Source: JAHDCC01 sp964551835
GTDB taxonomy: Bacteria > Actinomycetota > Acidimicrobiia > Acidimicrobiales > SZUA-35
DNA length: 64,000 nt
Direction of reading: 5' to 3'
Assembly (NCBI GenBank): GCA_964551835.1
Contig: CAZKEM010000054.1
Coordinates: 1-64,000, forward strand
Positions 37,043-46,783 of the stretch are shown here, in pieces. A program made the position numbers and the translations under genes. The notes beneath the pieces are model-generated. The model ran no database searches and was not told where the DNA came from. It saw only the letters and a program-made list of their open reading frames with translations. The number at the start of each line of letters is the position of its first letter. The stretch's first letter is position 1.

Positions 37043-37279
37043 ATGGCAGTTACGCAACTACAACTACCGATGACACCCAGCCGCTGGAAGCTCGACCATT
37101 CAACTATTCACAAGGGCAAAACCGGCCTCGCGCGGGCTCGTGAGATCCTGGCGTCGTGCCAGTCACGAGAAGACGAGCTGCTCGCTACGAGAGAGGCCCT
37201 TAGCACGTTGACTCACGCCACGATCACAGGCGGCCCGGAGCGCCAGACCAGCGCGGCCAGTCAGGTCCTGGCCGCCTAA
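37043..37279 (+). CDS. Small hypothetical protein
   Basis: 78 residues, soluble, Thr/Ala/Arg rich. The central SRWKLDHSTIHKGKTGLARAREIL resembles short actinobacterial proteins with a W-(K/R)-L-D and G-x-x-x-AR-E-x-L pattern. No TM or signal, no strong Shine-Dalgarno sequence. Convergent with gltD (ends 28 bases away). Moderately confident that it is translated; function unknown. Confidence 0.55.
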   Translation: MAVTQLQLPMTPSRWKLDHSTIHKGKTGLARAREILASCQSREDELLATREALSTLTHATITGGPERQTSAASQVLAA

Positions 37280-37307
37280 GTTCCTGCTCGGCGTTGTTCG
37301 CTGTCAG

Positions 37308-38744
37308 TTAGGCGTTCGTAAACGACTGTTCGGCAAGCGACTTATCAACGGCCTCTGCGCACTGACGACCCTCGGCGATAGCCCACACGATTAGCGACTG
37401 ACCACGACTCATATCACCGCAGACAAACACGTCATCGGCTGAGGTTTTCCAATTCTCGTCTTTGTCGACGTTACCGCGAGGAGTCAGTTCAACGTCGAAC
37501 TGCTCAAGCAACGGAGACCGCTCAGGTCCGGTGAAACCAATAGCGAGCAAAACCATGTCAGCTTTGATTTCGCGTTCAGAGCCCGCAACGGTCTCGAAGC
37601 TCATTCGACCATCATTAAAAACAGTCTCGACTTCGACCGTATTGATGGCTCGAACTCGCCCGTTCTCGTCCGAGAGAAACTCTGTGCTGTTGACGTTAAA
37701 GATCCGCTCGCTGCCGCTCTCTTCATGTGATGTTGAGGTCCGTAGCATTATTGGCCACGTCGGCCACGGAGACTTCGGAGATCGAGTGTCAGGTGGGCGT
37801 TCGGTAATTTCGAATTGGGTGACCGAGTTCGCGCCGTGGCGAGCCGACGTTCCCATACAATCCGATCCGGTATCTCCGCCACCAATTATTACTACGTCGC
37901 GACCTTTGGCACTGAACGGATGGGCATCGAGGTCGCCAACCGCAACTTTGTTTGCCTGTGGTAGGAACTCCATCGCCTGATATATTCCTTCGGCGTCGCG
38001 GCCGGGAATCGGAAGGTCTCGAGACTGAGTGGCACCGCCGGCCAACACGACGACGTCGAACTGAGCCTTCAGCTCCTCGGCGGAAATGTCGATCCCGACT
38101 TCGGTACTGGTAATGAACGTTGTGCCTTCAGCTTCCATCTGTTCAAGCCGGCGGTCAATGACGTTCTTCTCCATCTTGAATTCGGGAATTCCGTAGCGGA
38201 GAAGCCCACCAATGCGGTCTGCACGCTCGTAAACGGTAACGTCGTGACCGGCCCTGGTCAACTGTTGGGCCGCGGCCAAACCAGCGGGGCCCGAACCGAC
38301 CACGGCTACTGATTTGCCGGACTTCACCGTTGGAGGAAGAGGCACGATCCAGCCCTCTTCGAAGGCACGCTCGATTATTGAAACCTCGACTTGTTTGATC
38401 GAAACGGGGTCCTCGTTGATACCGAGGACGCACGCGCCCTCACATGGCGCAGGGCAAAGCCGGCCCGTGAACTCCGGGAAGTTGTTTGTTGCGTGGAGCT
38501 GCTCGATCGCTTCTCGCCACTGATTTGTGTAGACAAGGTCGTTCCAGTCAGGAATGAGGTTGCCTAACGGACACCCGCTATTACAGAACGGAATGCCGCA
38601 ATCCATGCAGCGAGACGCTTGAACTTTAATTTCGTTCTCGGTCAGCGGCACCGGCAGTTCTTTCCAGTCCCGGAGACGAACCGGAACAGGCCGGTACTCG
38701 GGTACCTGCCGCTCGTGTTTCATGAATCCTCTACTATCACCCAT
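37308..38744 (-). CDS. gltD: Glutamate synthase small subunit
   Basis: 478 residues. NADPH-oxidising FAD flavoprotein of glutamate synthase. N-terminal cysteine clusters CMDCGIPFCNSGCPLGN and CPAPCEGACV bind two 4Fe-4S centres. FAD-binding GSGPAGLAAAQQL; NADPH-binding GGGDTGSDC (instead of the more usual GGGNTAMD). ATG with GGGGAGAG upstream. Gene is 12 bases after gltB on the same strand, completing the operon. Confidence 0.97.
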   Translation of the reverse strand: MGDSRGFMKHERQVPEYRPVPVRLRDWKELPVPLTENEIKVQASRCMDCGIPFCNSGCPLGNLIPDWNDLVYTNQWREAIEQLHATNNFPEFTGRLCPAPCEGACVLGINEDPVSIKQVEVSIIERAFEEGWIVPLPPTVKSGKSVAVVGSGPAGLAAAQQLTRAGHDVTVYERADRIGGLLRYGIPEFKMEKNVIDRRLEQMEAEGTTFITSTEVGIDISAEELKAQFDVVVLAGGATQSRDLPIPGRDAEGIYQAMEFLPQANKVAVGDLDAHPFSAKGRDVVIIGGGDTGSDCMGTSARHGANSVTQFEITERPPDTRSPKSPWPTWPIMLRTSTSHEESGSERIFNVNSTEFLSDENGRVRAINTVEVETVFNDGRMSFETVAGSEREIKADMVLLAIGFTGPERSPLLEQFDVELTPRGNVDKDENWKTSADDVFVCGDMSRGQSLIVWAIAEGRQCAEAVDKSLAEQSFTNA

Positions 38745-38756
38745 GTCGTCTCTCCC

Positions 38757-41700
38757 CTAGCCTTGTGTCGCGGCCATAATTGCCGCTACTTCGTCGGTGC
38801 CGTCGGCTTTCGCTTGGGCCTTTGCTTCCAGAACCGCTTTGAAGTCGGTCGGCATGACCTTCACGAACTTGGCGCTAGCTTGTTCCCACTCATCGAGCAA
38901 GGACTGGCCCAAGGTCGATTCCGTTTCGGTGACGTGGGTTCTAATGCGGTCCTGTAGCCATATTTTGTCGTCGGCAGAAAGCTCTTCGAGAGCCACCATC
39001 TCCATATTCACATTGGAGCTGAACGTCGCCTCAACGTCGTAAACATAGGCGATGCCGCCTGACATGCCGGCAGCGAAGTTACGACCGGTCGCCCCAAGGA
39101 CAACGGCGCGCCCTCCTGTCATATACTCGCAGCCGTGATCGCCGATACCTTCGACAACGGCAATGGCTCCGGAGTTACGCACGCAGAACCGTTCGCCGAC
39201 CTGTCCTCGCACGTAGAGTTCACCAGCCGTCGCTCCATAAAGAGTCACGTTGCCAGCGATGATCTGTTCTTCCGGCACGAAGGAAACATCAACCGGCGGT
39301 TTGACGATTAGACGCGCTCCGGAGAGGCCCTTACCGAGAAAGTCGTTGGCGTCACCAGTGAGCCGCATCGTGACACCAGCCGGCACAAAAGCACCGAAGC
39401 TGTTTCCCGCCGACCCTTCGAAGTCGATCTGGATGGTGTCGTCAGCCAACCCCGCGCCGCCGTATTTCTTGGTCAGTTGATACCCAAGCATGGTGCCGGT
39501 CGAGCGGTCGGTGTTGTTGATTTCGCTCGCGAAGGTAACCGATTCTTGACTATCCAGGGCCGCCGCTGACTCTTCGATCAATGTGTTGTCGAGCACGGCC
39601 TCGAGCCCATGATCCTGCCCCGTCACGTTGCTACGAGGCGCGTCTTCGGCAATGTCTGGAAGATGTAGAATTGGTGATAGATCGAGGCCATCGGCTTTCC
39701 AGTGCTCGATGGCGTTGTTCACGTCGAGCGCTTCGACCTGGCCAATGGCTTCCTCGACCGAGCGGAACCCGAGTTCGGCCAAATACTCTCGGACTTCCTC
39801 GGCAATATATTCGAAGAAATTAACGACGAATTCTGGCTTGCCGCTGAACTTGCGACGCAACTCTGGGTTCTGGGTTGCGACGCCTACCGGGCAGGTGTCG
39901 AGGTGGCAGACCCGCATCATGATGCAGCCCGAGACCACAAGCGGTGCCGTAGCAAAGCCGAATTCGTCGGCGCCTAGCAACGCAGCGATAACAACGTCTC
40001 GTCCGGTTTTTAGCTGACCGTCGACTTGGACAACGATTCGACCGCGGAGATCGTTGAGCATCAGGGTTTGTTGGGTTTCGGCCAATCCGATTTCCCATGG
40101 CGTACCAGCGTGTTTGATCGAAGTGAGAGCGGCCGCTCCCGTGCCGCCGTCGTGACCACTAATCAAGACCACGTCCGCGTGCGCCTTTGACACACCAGCG
40201 GCTACTGTGCCGACTCCTACCTCAGAAACGAGCTTGACGTGTACCCGTGCTTCAGGGTTCGCATTCTTAAGATCGAAAATCAGCTGGGCCAGGTCCTCGA
40301 TCGAATAAATGTCGTGGTGCGGGGGAGGCGAGATTAGACCCACACCCGGAGTCGAGTGGCGGGTTTTTGCGATCCACGGCCATACTTTGTTACCGGGAAG
40401 CTGGCCACCTTCGCCAGGTTTTGCGCCCTGCGCCATCTTTATCTGGATGTCGTCGGAGTTGACTAAGTATTCACTCGTCACACCAAACCTGCCGGAAGCG
40501 ACCTGTTTGATCGAGCTTCGACGTAAATCGCCGTTTTCGTCTGGAGTGAAACGATCCGGGTCTTCGCCGCCTTCGCCCGTGTTCGACTTGCCACCAATGC
40601 GATTCATGGCAATGGCTAAGTTCTGGTGAGCTTCTTGTGAGATAGAGCCATAGGACATCGCTCCGGTCGAGAACCGTTTGAAGATCTCTGAAGCTGGTTC
40701 GACCTGGTCGAGGGGAACCGGTGGGCGCGTGCCAGGGCGAAGCTTAATGAGCCCACGCAACGTCGCCAGTTTGACCGCCTGGTCATCTACCGCCGAGGTG
40801 TACTCTTTGAAAATATCGTATCGACCTGACCGCGTTGAGTGCTGAAGTTTGAACACGGTTTCTGGGTTAAATAGGTGGTGCTCGCCTTCTCCGCGCCATT
40901 TGTATTCTCCGCCGACTTCGAGCGAGCGATGAGACCGGGTTTCTGGGTTAGGGGCAAACGCCAATGCGTGACGCTTCTCTAACTCAGCAGCGATGAGGTC
41001 GAGGCCGATCCCGTCGAGCTTGCTTGACGTCCCAGTGAAGTATTCTTCGACCAGTTCGTGGCTTAACCCGATCGCCTCAAAAATTTGGGCACCCGTGTAG
41101 GACATCACGGTTGAGATGCCCATTTTCGACAGCACCTTCAGCAAGCCCAGGTCAACCGACTTAACAAAATTTGTTCGCGCTTGTTGTGGGGTTACCTGTC
41201 CGAGCCCATAGCGGTCTTCACTAATCAGGTGGTCGAGGGCGTCGAAGGCCAGATACGGGTTAATGGCCGATGCCCCGTAGCCGATCAACATCGCAAAGTG
41301 GTGAACCTGACGGGCTTCACCAGATTCGACGACTAAGCCAACTCGGGTGCGGGTGCGTTCACGAACCAAATGGTGGTGCACGCCGCTGGTAGCCAACAGC
41401 GAAGGAATCGGAATTAGATTTTCATTCGCACCCCGGTCGGAGAGAACCAAAATCGACGTTCCGTCAGCGACTGCTTCAGATGCTTTGGCCCGAATCGAGG
41501 TGAGTGCCGCCTCAAGGCCCGCTCCCCCACTACCTGCTTCGTACAGACATGGAATGACCACGGTAGAGAAATCTTCGAGACCTTCGGACGTATCGACTTC
41601 AATCAAACTCGCAAGTTGATCGTTGGTGATAATTGGGTGAGGCAAATAAATCTGGCGGCAAGACTCTGCTACCGGGTTCAGCAGGTTGATTTCGGGTCCG

Positions 41701-43316
41701 AGTGTTGAACAGACCGAGGTGATCAGTTGTTCTCGAATAGCGTCGAGGGGCGGGTTCGTGACTTGAGCGAAATGCTGTTTGAAATAGTCGTACAACAGAC
41801 GGGACTTGTCAGACAATACCGCTAGCGGCGTGTCTGTTCCCATCGAACCGATCGCTTCCTTGCCTTTGGTAGCCATTGGCGTCAAGATCATCTTGTGCTC
41901 TTCAAGCGTGTACCCAAAGACTTGTTGCTGTTGTAGCAACGTCGCTTCGTCAGATAGTAGGTTGCGGTCGCTCGAACGAGTTTGTATGTCGTCTAGTTCG
42001 ACGAGGTTTTGGTCTAGCCAGTCCTGGTACGGGCGTGCGGCAGCCAATTTCTCTTTGATTTCGTCGTCTCGAATAATCCGGCCTTCGTCGGTGTCGATGA
42101 GGAACATGCGACCCGGCTGCAGCCGACCCTTCTCGATAACTTTCGAAGAGTCAACCTGTACGACGCCAACTTCTGACGCCATAATGACCACATCGTCATC
42201 GGTGACCCAATAACGTGATGGTCGGAGCCCGTTGCGATCTAGGACAGCACCGATGAGGGAACCATCGGTGAAGGCGATCGAAGCTGGGCCATCCCACGGC
42301 TCCATCAGCGAAGCGTGATACTGATAGAAAGCACGTCGTTCAGCCGACAATGACTCATGGTTCTCCCATGGCTCTGGGATCATCATCATGACCGCTTCAG
42401 GCATGCTGTAACCACCGAGGCAGAGCAATTCGAGAACTTCGTCAAAGGCAGCCGTGTCGCTGCCACCCGGAGCACATATCGGCAGGATCCGGGAAATGTC
42501 TCCTGGAATCAAGTCGGTTTCGAGAAGCGCCTCACGTGCCCGCATCCAGTTTCGGTTACCTCGGTCCGTATTTATTTCACCGTTGTGGGCAACCATGCGA
42601 AATGGGTGAGCTAACGGCCATGCCGGAAACGTGTTGGTCGAGAAACGGGAGTGGACAATGGCCAACGCCGATTCGCAACGCTCGTCAACCAGGTCAGGAA
42701 AGAAGTCGGCTAACTGTGCTGTGGTTAGCATCCCTTTGTACGTAATCGTCCGGCTCGACAGAGACGGGAAGTAGACGGGAACGTCTAGGTTTATTTCGCG
42801 TTCGAACCGCTTTCTAGCAACATAGACCTGCCGATCGAGATCGATTCCGCCAACACCGTCGCCAGCGATAAAGACCTGGCTGAACTGTGGCATCGTTACC
42901 AACGCTTGACTTCCTACGCCCTCGGTATTAACCGGTGTTTGTCGCCACCCGAGAACCCGCAGACCTTCTTCTTTGGTAATCCGCTCGATCTCTTCTCGTG
43001 ACTTATCAGCCGCGTCGTCTGACTGAGGAAGGAAACCTATCCCGGTTGCGTACCGACCAGCGGGCGGGAGCTCGAAGTCGACGACTTCCCGAAAGAGTCT
43101 GTCCGGAACTTGCAACAGAATTCCTGCACCATCGCCTGTGTTGATCTCGGCGCCTTTTGCGCCTCGATGATCCAAACGACACAGCGCACCGACGGCCTGT
43201 TGAACTATTGAATGACTGATGCGACCTTTAAGATCGCATACAAAATTTAGTCCACACGAATCGTGTTCGTTTGCTGGGTCATACAGACCTTGCTTCGGTG
43301 GAAATTCAGACCGCAT
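38757..43316 (-). CDS. gltB: Glutamate synthase large subunit
   Basis: 1,519 residues. Converts glutamine plus 2-oxoglutarate to two glutamates. Class II amidotransferase nucleophile is Cys21 in EHDSCGLNFV; residues 1-20 are a propeptide to be removed. The central and FMN-binding domains follow, with the 3Fe-4S cysteines in CIMMRVCHLDTCPVGVATQNPELR. The C-terminal GXGXG beta-helix domain includes GATGRNFAAGMSGG. AGGAG precedes the ATG by 5 bases. Forms the gltBD operon. Full length, no frameshift seen. Confidence 0.98.
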   Translation of the reverse strand: MRSEFPPKQGLYDPANEHDSCGLNFVCDLKGRISHSIVQQAVGALCRLDHRGAKGAEINTGDGAGILLQVPDRLFREVVDFELPPAGRYATGIGFLPQSDDAADKSREEIERITKEEGLRVLGWRQTPVNTEGVGSQALVTMPQFSQVFIAGDGVGGIDLDRQVYVARKRFEREINLDVPVYFPSLSSRTITYKGMLTTAQLADFFPDLVDERCESALAIVHSRFSTNTFPAWPLAHPFRMVAHNGEINTDRGNRNWMRAREALLETDLIPGDISRILPICAPGGSDTAAFDEVLELLCLGGYSMPEAVMMMIPEPWENHESLSAERRAFYQYHASLMEPWDGPASIAFTDGSLIGAVLDRNGLRPSRYWVTDDDVVIMASEVGVVQVDSSKVIEKGRLQPGRMFLIDTDEGRIIRDDEIKEKLAAARPYQDWLDQNLVELDDIQTRSSDRNLLSDEATLLQQQQVFGYTLEEHKMILTPMATKGKEAIGSMGTDTPLAVLSDKSRLLYDYFKQHFAQVTNPPLDAIREQLITSVCSTLGPEINLLNPVAESCRQIYLPHPIITNDQLASLIEVDTSEGLEDFSTVVIPCLYEAGSGGAGLEAALTSIRAKASEAVADGTSILVLSDRGANENLIPIPSLLATSGVHHHLVRERTRTRVGLVVESGEARQVHHFAMLIGYGASAINPYLAFDALDHLISEDRYGLGQVTPQQARTNFVKSVDLGLLKVLSKMGISTVMSYTGAQIFEAIGLSHELVEEYFTGTSSKLDGIGLDLIAAELEKRHALAFAPNPETRSHRSLEVGGEYKWRGEGEHHLFNPETVFKLQHSTRSGRYDIFKEYTSAVDDQAVKLATLRGLIKLRPGTRPPVPLDQVEPASEIFKRFSTGAMSYGSISQEAHQNLAIAMNRIGGKSNTGEGGEDPDRFTPDENGDLRRSSIKQVASGRFGVTSEYLVNSDDIQIKMAQGAKPGEGGQLPGNKVWPWIAKTRHSTPGVGLISPPPHHDIYSIEDLAQLIFDLKNANPEARVHVKLVSEVGVGTVAAGVSKAHADVVLISGHDGGTGAAALTSIKHAGTPWEIGLAETQQTLMLNDLRGRIVVQVDGQLKTGRDVVIAALLGADEFGFATAPLVVSGCIMMRVCHLDTCPVGVATQNPELRRKFSGKPEFVVNFFEYIAEEVREYLAELGFRSVEEAIGQVEALDVNNAIEHWKADGLDLSPILHLPDIAEDAPRSNVTGQDHGLEAVLDNTLIEESAAALDSQESVTFASEINNTDRSTGTMLGYQLTKKYGGAGLADDTIQIDFEGSAGNSFGAFVPAGVTMRLTGDANDFLGKGLSGARLIVKPPVDVSFVPEEQIIAGNVTLYGATAGELYVRGQVGERFCVRNSGAIAVVEGIGDHGCEYMTGGRAVVLGATGRNFAAGMSGGIAYVYDVEATFSSNVNMEMVALEELSADDKIWLQDRIRTHVTETESTLGQSLLDEWEQASAKFVKVMPTDFKAVLEAKAQAKADGTDEVAAIMAATQG

Positions 43317-43504
43317 TTGGGCTCCTGGAGTAAAAAGACCTGTTCAGGCATAGGGACTCCGTTGGCCCTCGGCCTTCCCACGATACCACCAAACAACCGG
43401 TTCAAGCCAACCGTTAACGAGTCTCAACAACTAGAATGTCGAAGGTCCGAGTCATACAACCGTGGATCGCCAGAAATCGAGCACGACGTGTGACTAATGC
43501 CCAC

Positions 43505-43930
43505 TCAGGCACCCGGTGGCTGGCCAGACGGTTCACCCAAAGTCAGCAAGTATCCATCGGGATCCACTGCCCAGACTTCTCTCATTCCGTACCATGAGAG
43601 TTTCGGCTGTTTGATTACGGCGCTTCCGAGAGCTTCTATTAAGCGGTCCAAATCTTCAACCCGGAGGTAGATACTCGCGGTGGCTGAAGGCTGATCATCA
43701 ACACCGACGCCTGGAGCCTCACCGCTGAAGCTTTCGCGGCATTGCAACATCAACTCGCCGGACCCAAGCTTTATGTTCGCAAAAATGAGAGGCTGGTCAG
43801 GCTCATTGTCGCCGAGGACCTCCCCTTCCGCTGGAACGCGAGTCACGACTTCGAAGCCAAGTAAGTCGCGGTAGAACCCAACTGATTGCTCGACGTCGGT
43901 GACCATCAGATTCGTTACAACAGTTGCCAT
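43505..43930 (-). CDS. Glyoxalase/VOC-superfamily protein
   Basis: 141 residues. Paired beta-alpha-beta-beta-beta modules: MATVVTNLMVTDVEQSVGFYRDLLGFEVV with the typical FYRDLLGF, and ASIYLRVEDLDRLIEAL near the second module; it ends REVWAVDPDGYLLTLGEPSG. The metal ligands are not all obvious, as is common in this superfamily. The ATG immediately follows the stop of the upstream gdpd gene. Role not predictable (dioxygenase, lyase or resistance-type binding protein). Confidence 0.9.
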   Translation of the reverse strand: MATVVTNLMVTDVEQSVGFYRDLLGFEVVTRVPAEGEVLGDNEPDQPLIFANIKLGSGELMLQCRESFSGEAPGVGVDDQPSATASIYLRVEDLDRLIEALGSAVIKQPKLSWYGMREVWAVDPDGYLLTLGEPSGQPPGA

Positions 43931-44671
43931 CTAGTTTCCTTCGCTATCTTGAGATTTGAGACGTTTCACATGGTCGTCGACCGATTGTTTCATCCGATCG
44001 ACGTGATCACTAAAAATTGCATCGACATTCATTTCGAGAAGCCGCTTTAGGTCTGCAGGGCGCTGCAAGTCCCACGCCATGGCGAGCAGCCCCTTAGCAT
44101 GAACCATCTCTACGTACGAAGCGGTCCAATCCGTGTGGTGCATATTCACAGCGTCGGTTCGCGCTTCGACTAACGAGACCAGTCTATGTTCGAATCCTTC
44201 CTTAACATGTTTGATTCGGGTACTGTCGACCAGTTTTATTTCATCGGAAAGACTCCGCCAACCAGCCACGACCCGCCAGTCAGGATGACATAGCCAGAGC
44301 CGCCTCAAAATTGCGGGGTCAAACTTCCGAGAGACGTTTACAACTTCGGCCGCCGCTTTTGCATCCTTGACATCAAGCGAAAGGTCGAAGTTGGTTCCGC
44401 AGTGCTGATAGAACTCTAACAAAGATGGGATGTGTGAAGGAAGGTCCGACCGACGAACATCTCGGATCTTGACTGTCTTACGCCATTTGCGGACTACCCC
44501 GTCATGGTCCATCACGATGTACCCGTCAGATGAAATCCAGACATCTGATTCAAGGGCAGTTGCACCCATTTTGAGCGCCAACATGAACGACTCAATCGTG
44601 TTGTCAACAGAATGGGCACGCGCACCCCTATGGGCAAACCCGACTGGCGGTCTTCTAGATTCGATACTCAC
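43931..44671 (-). CDS. Glycerophosphodiester phosphodiesterase
   Basis: 246 residues, TIM-barrel GDPD family. Begins GFAHRGARAHSVDNTIESFMLAL, then ALESDVWISSDGYIVMDHDGVV. The usual HRG-x5-PENT is here HRG-x6-DNT, so the acidic metal ligand is Asp instead of Glu; the catalytic MDHD and HRG histidines remain. C-terminal LLAMAWDLQRPADLKRLLEMNVDAIFSD is typical. Hydrolyses glycerophosphodiesters to glycerol-3-phosphate and an alcohol. No signal peptide, so cytoplasmic. Stop codon abuts the VOC ATG. Confidence 0.9.
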   Translation of the reverse strand: MSIESRRPPVGFAHRGARAHSVDNTIESFMLALKMGATALESDVWISSDGYIVMDHDGVVRKWRKTVKIRDVRRSDLPSHIPSLLEFYQHCGTNFDLSLDVKDAKAAAEVVNVSRKFDPAILRRLWLCHPDWRVVAGWRSLSDEIKLVDSTRIKHVKEGFEHRLVSLVEARTDAVNMHHTDWTASYVEMVHAKGLLAMAWDLQRPADLKRLLEMNVDAIFSDHVDRMKQSVDDHVKRLKSQDSEGN

Positions 44672-44963
44672 AAGAATATCTTAGAATACGCAGCTCCCAT
44701 TAGGTCAACAGGGTCAACGGCCAGCCGTCGATGCCAACTCCGTCCGCTTTCTCGACAATCTAGAGCTACAATTACGTAAGAGTAAGAAGTTTCCAAATAA
44801 TCACGACGTCGGTTTGATTCCTGCTTTTGTCCACCAGAAGTGGTTACGAAGCTCAATCGTTCAGCATCTTTGTTGCGGTATGTCCCGAACTTTGACTAGT
44901 TTTATATGTACAAATTTGTTTCGGGCGAACGTGTCGGACCTTGGCAATCGAGGAAGGTGTCTT

Positions 44964-45926
44964 GTGGGCGAAAACGGTAAGAAATCCAAAAACTCAGACG
45001 ACAAGAAGAAGACTGGGGTCAACACGACCAAAAAGTCACGCTTGGTTAAAGATGGCGCCGTAGTCGAGGACGCGGCAGGTCACGGTGCCGGTTCAGCTAC
45101 CGCCAAGAAGGACAAGCCAACGGCCGAAAAGAAGTCATCTGACTCGCGGCCAGCCGGTAGGAGCAGAAAGTCGAAGCGTCCCAACGTTGGTTCAAACTCA
45201 GCGAAGTCTTTGGACTCGACCAAGTCCACTAAACCAACCAGTACATCATCGTCAAGCGCCAAAACCGTCAAATCCACCACAGCAACCAGCACATCATCAA
45301 GCGCCAAAACCGCCAAATCCACCGCAGCAACCAGCACATCATCGAGCGCCGCTAGCACCGTCAACTACGCCGAATACGATCTAGATGCCGGAATCGCTCG
45401 ATACATTTGGTGGGGGCTCGCCTGCCTTGCCCTACTTCTCGCCGTTGGGCTCGCAGCCACCCAACGGTTCGGATCAACCGACGACTCGGCGGCGAACAGT
45501 TCGAACCAAGCAGCCAATGGTGCCGGACCTACCACGGTCGACGATACCACGGCTCCAGCTGACGGCATTGTCGCAAACAATGACGAAACCCCATCTAGCG
45601 ATTCAGGCCCAGCCGGACCAGTTTCAGAACTCGAAGCGAGTTCGGTTGCCGCCCTTAGTGCCGTCGCACTTGACGAACGTGTAAACGTAGCTATCGATGG
45701 CGATACGGCAACGCTGACTGGCTCGGTAACAACCGAGGCTGACAAGGCCAGCGCGGAGAAGTCGGTTGAAGCCGTAGACGGTGTCAACAACGTCGTCAAC
45801 GACCTTGAGGTCGACCCCGAAGCCAAACCTCCGTCGACTGAAGAGACCGCTCCGACGTCAACCGACGAACCGGCCGAGACGCCAGTAGCCGAACCGGAGC
45901 CAGCAGAACCATCCTACAACGGCTAG
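44964..45926 (+). CDS. Membrane protein with Lys/Ser/Thr-rich N-terminus and BON-like domain
   Basis: About 320 residues from the GTG at 44964, which has GAGGAAGG about 8 bases upstream; an open frame 50 codons longer has no such site. Residues 1-135 are low-complexity and basic, with repeated KT(V/A)KST(T/A)ATSTSSSA units, resembling histone-H1-like tails. One TM (IWWGLACLALLLAVGLAA) follows. Outside there is a Thr/Asp linker and a BON-like module: LDERVNVAIDGDTATLTGSVTTEADKASAEK then VEAVDGVNNVVNDL. The C-terminus is Pro/Glu-rich. BON domains bind membranes or glycans. It is 9 bases before the L,D-transpeptidase gene. Confidence 0.85.
   Translation: MGENGKKSKNSDDKKKTGVNTTKKSRLVKDGAVVEDAAGHGAGSATAKKDKPTAEKKSSDSRPAGRSRKSKRPNVGSNSAKSLDSTKSTKPTSTSSSSAKTVKSTTATSTSSSAKTAKSTAATSTSSSAASTVNYAEYDLDAGIARYIWWGLACLALLLAVGLAATQRFGSTDDSAANSSNQAANGAGPTTVDDTTAPADGIVANNDETPSSDSGPAGPVSELEASSVAALSAVALDERVNVAIDGDTATLTGSVTTEADKASAEKSVEAVDGVNNVVNDLEVDPEAKPPSTEETAPTSTDEPAETPVAEPEPAEPSYNG
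45261..45350 (+). repeat. 45-bp tandem repeat (two copies) in the basic N-terminal tail
   Basis: Two near-identical 45-base units (45261-45305, 45306-45350) encode KT(V/A)KST(T/A)ATSTSSSA, 15 residues each. A partial unit precedes them. They lie entirely within the coding sequence starting at 44964. Confidence 0.9.
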
Positions 45927-45935
45927 TCGTCTGAC

Positions 45936-46706
45936 GTGAGAGCCGTAAAATATGCGCCGGTTGCAATTCTGTTGCTGGCGGTATTTACGGCATCAACTTT
46001 TCCCGGGGCTAACCCCCGTCGCCAGGCTGAACCCAACCTACTACGGGCATCAGCGGTCCAAGTTCAACCAGTCGCCGCCCTTCAGGTCCTTAGAAGTAAT
46101 CCGACGAGCACCTTGGTAGCTCACGCAACAACGACCGAATCGGTTGTCTTTGAACGCGCAACAGAGACTTCCGCCGTTCTCACGACCTTGTCCAACCCAA
46201 CCACAACCGGCGGGCCACTGGTTTTTCAGGTAGTCGACGGAAGTTCAGACTGGCTAAAAGTCAAGCTGCCAATCCGCCCAAACGGGTCTGTCGGCTGGGT
46301 AAAGGAAAGTTCGGTTGACCTGACCATAAACCACTACCGCGTTGCTATCGACGCTTCCGACCACGTCATCCAGGTCACCTATCGAGGCGAGACCATTCTC
46401 GAAACCGAGGTGGCAATCGGCAAAGGATCCACGCCAACCCCAATAGGATCGTTCTATCTAACTGAACTCTTAGAACCCAGCAGCCCAAACGGGATTTACG
46501 GACCGTTCGCATTCGGGCTTTCAGGGTACTCTGAGACACTCCAGTCCTTCAACGGAGGTGACGGGGTCATCGGCCTCCATGGAACTAACGACCCTTCGGC
46601 GCTCGGCACAGACGTTAGTCATGGCTGCGTTCGCATCGACAATGAGGTCATAACCGAACTCGCGAGTCTTCTGCCGTTAGGTACGCCCGTAAGAATTACC
46701 GCATAG
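45936..46706 (+). CDS. L,D-transpeptidase (YkuD domain)
   Basis: 256 residues with an N-terminal signal/anchor (YAPVAILLLAVFTASTF). An SH3-like segment is followed by the YkuD domain: VIGLHGTNDPSALGTDVSHGCVRIDN, with the catalytic Cys in SHGCVRI and the His in LHGTN. It forms 3-3 cross-links in peptidoglycan (or attaches lipoproteins) outside the membrane. The start is GTG 9 bases after the preceding gene, which suggests co-transcription. Length is short for the family but the catalytic core is complete. Confidence 0.93.
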   Translation: MRAVKYAPVAILLLAVFTASTFPGANPRRQAEPNLLRASAVQVQPVAALQVLRSNPTSTLVAHATTTESVVFERATETSAVLTTLSNPTTTGGPLVFQVVDGSSDWLKVKLPIRPNGSVGWVKESSVDLTINHYRVAIDASDHVIQVTYRGETILETEVAIGKGSTPTPIGSFYLTELLEPSSPNGIYGPFAFGLSGYSETLQSFNGGDGVIGLHGTNDPSALGTDVSHGCVRIDNEVITELASLLPLGTPVRITA

Positions 46707-46783
46707 ACCCTGATCACAAACGAACGGCGGCTCGAGAACGTCAATTCGTCTCACAACGGACTCGTCAGTCCCGATAGTAAGAG

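Noticed and set aside
45080..45826. Two minus-strand open frames opposite the BON-domain gene
   Set aside because: Low-complexity antisense of Thr/Ser/Lys-rich repeats with no motif; the plus frame has a ribosome-binding site, a TM and a recognisable domain.
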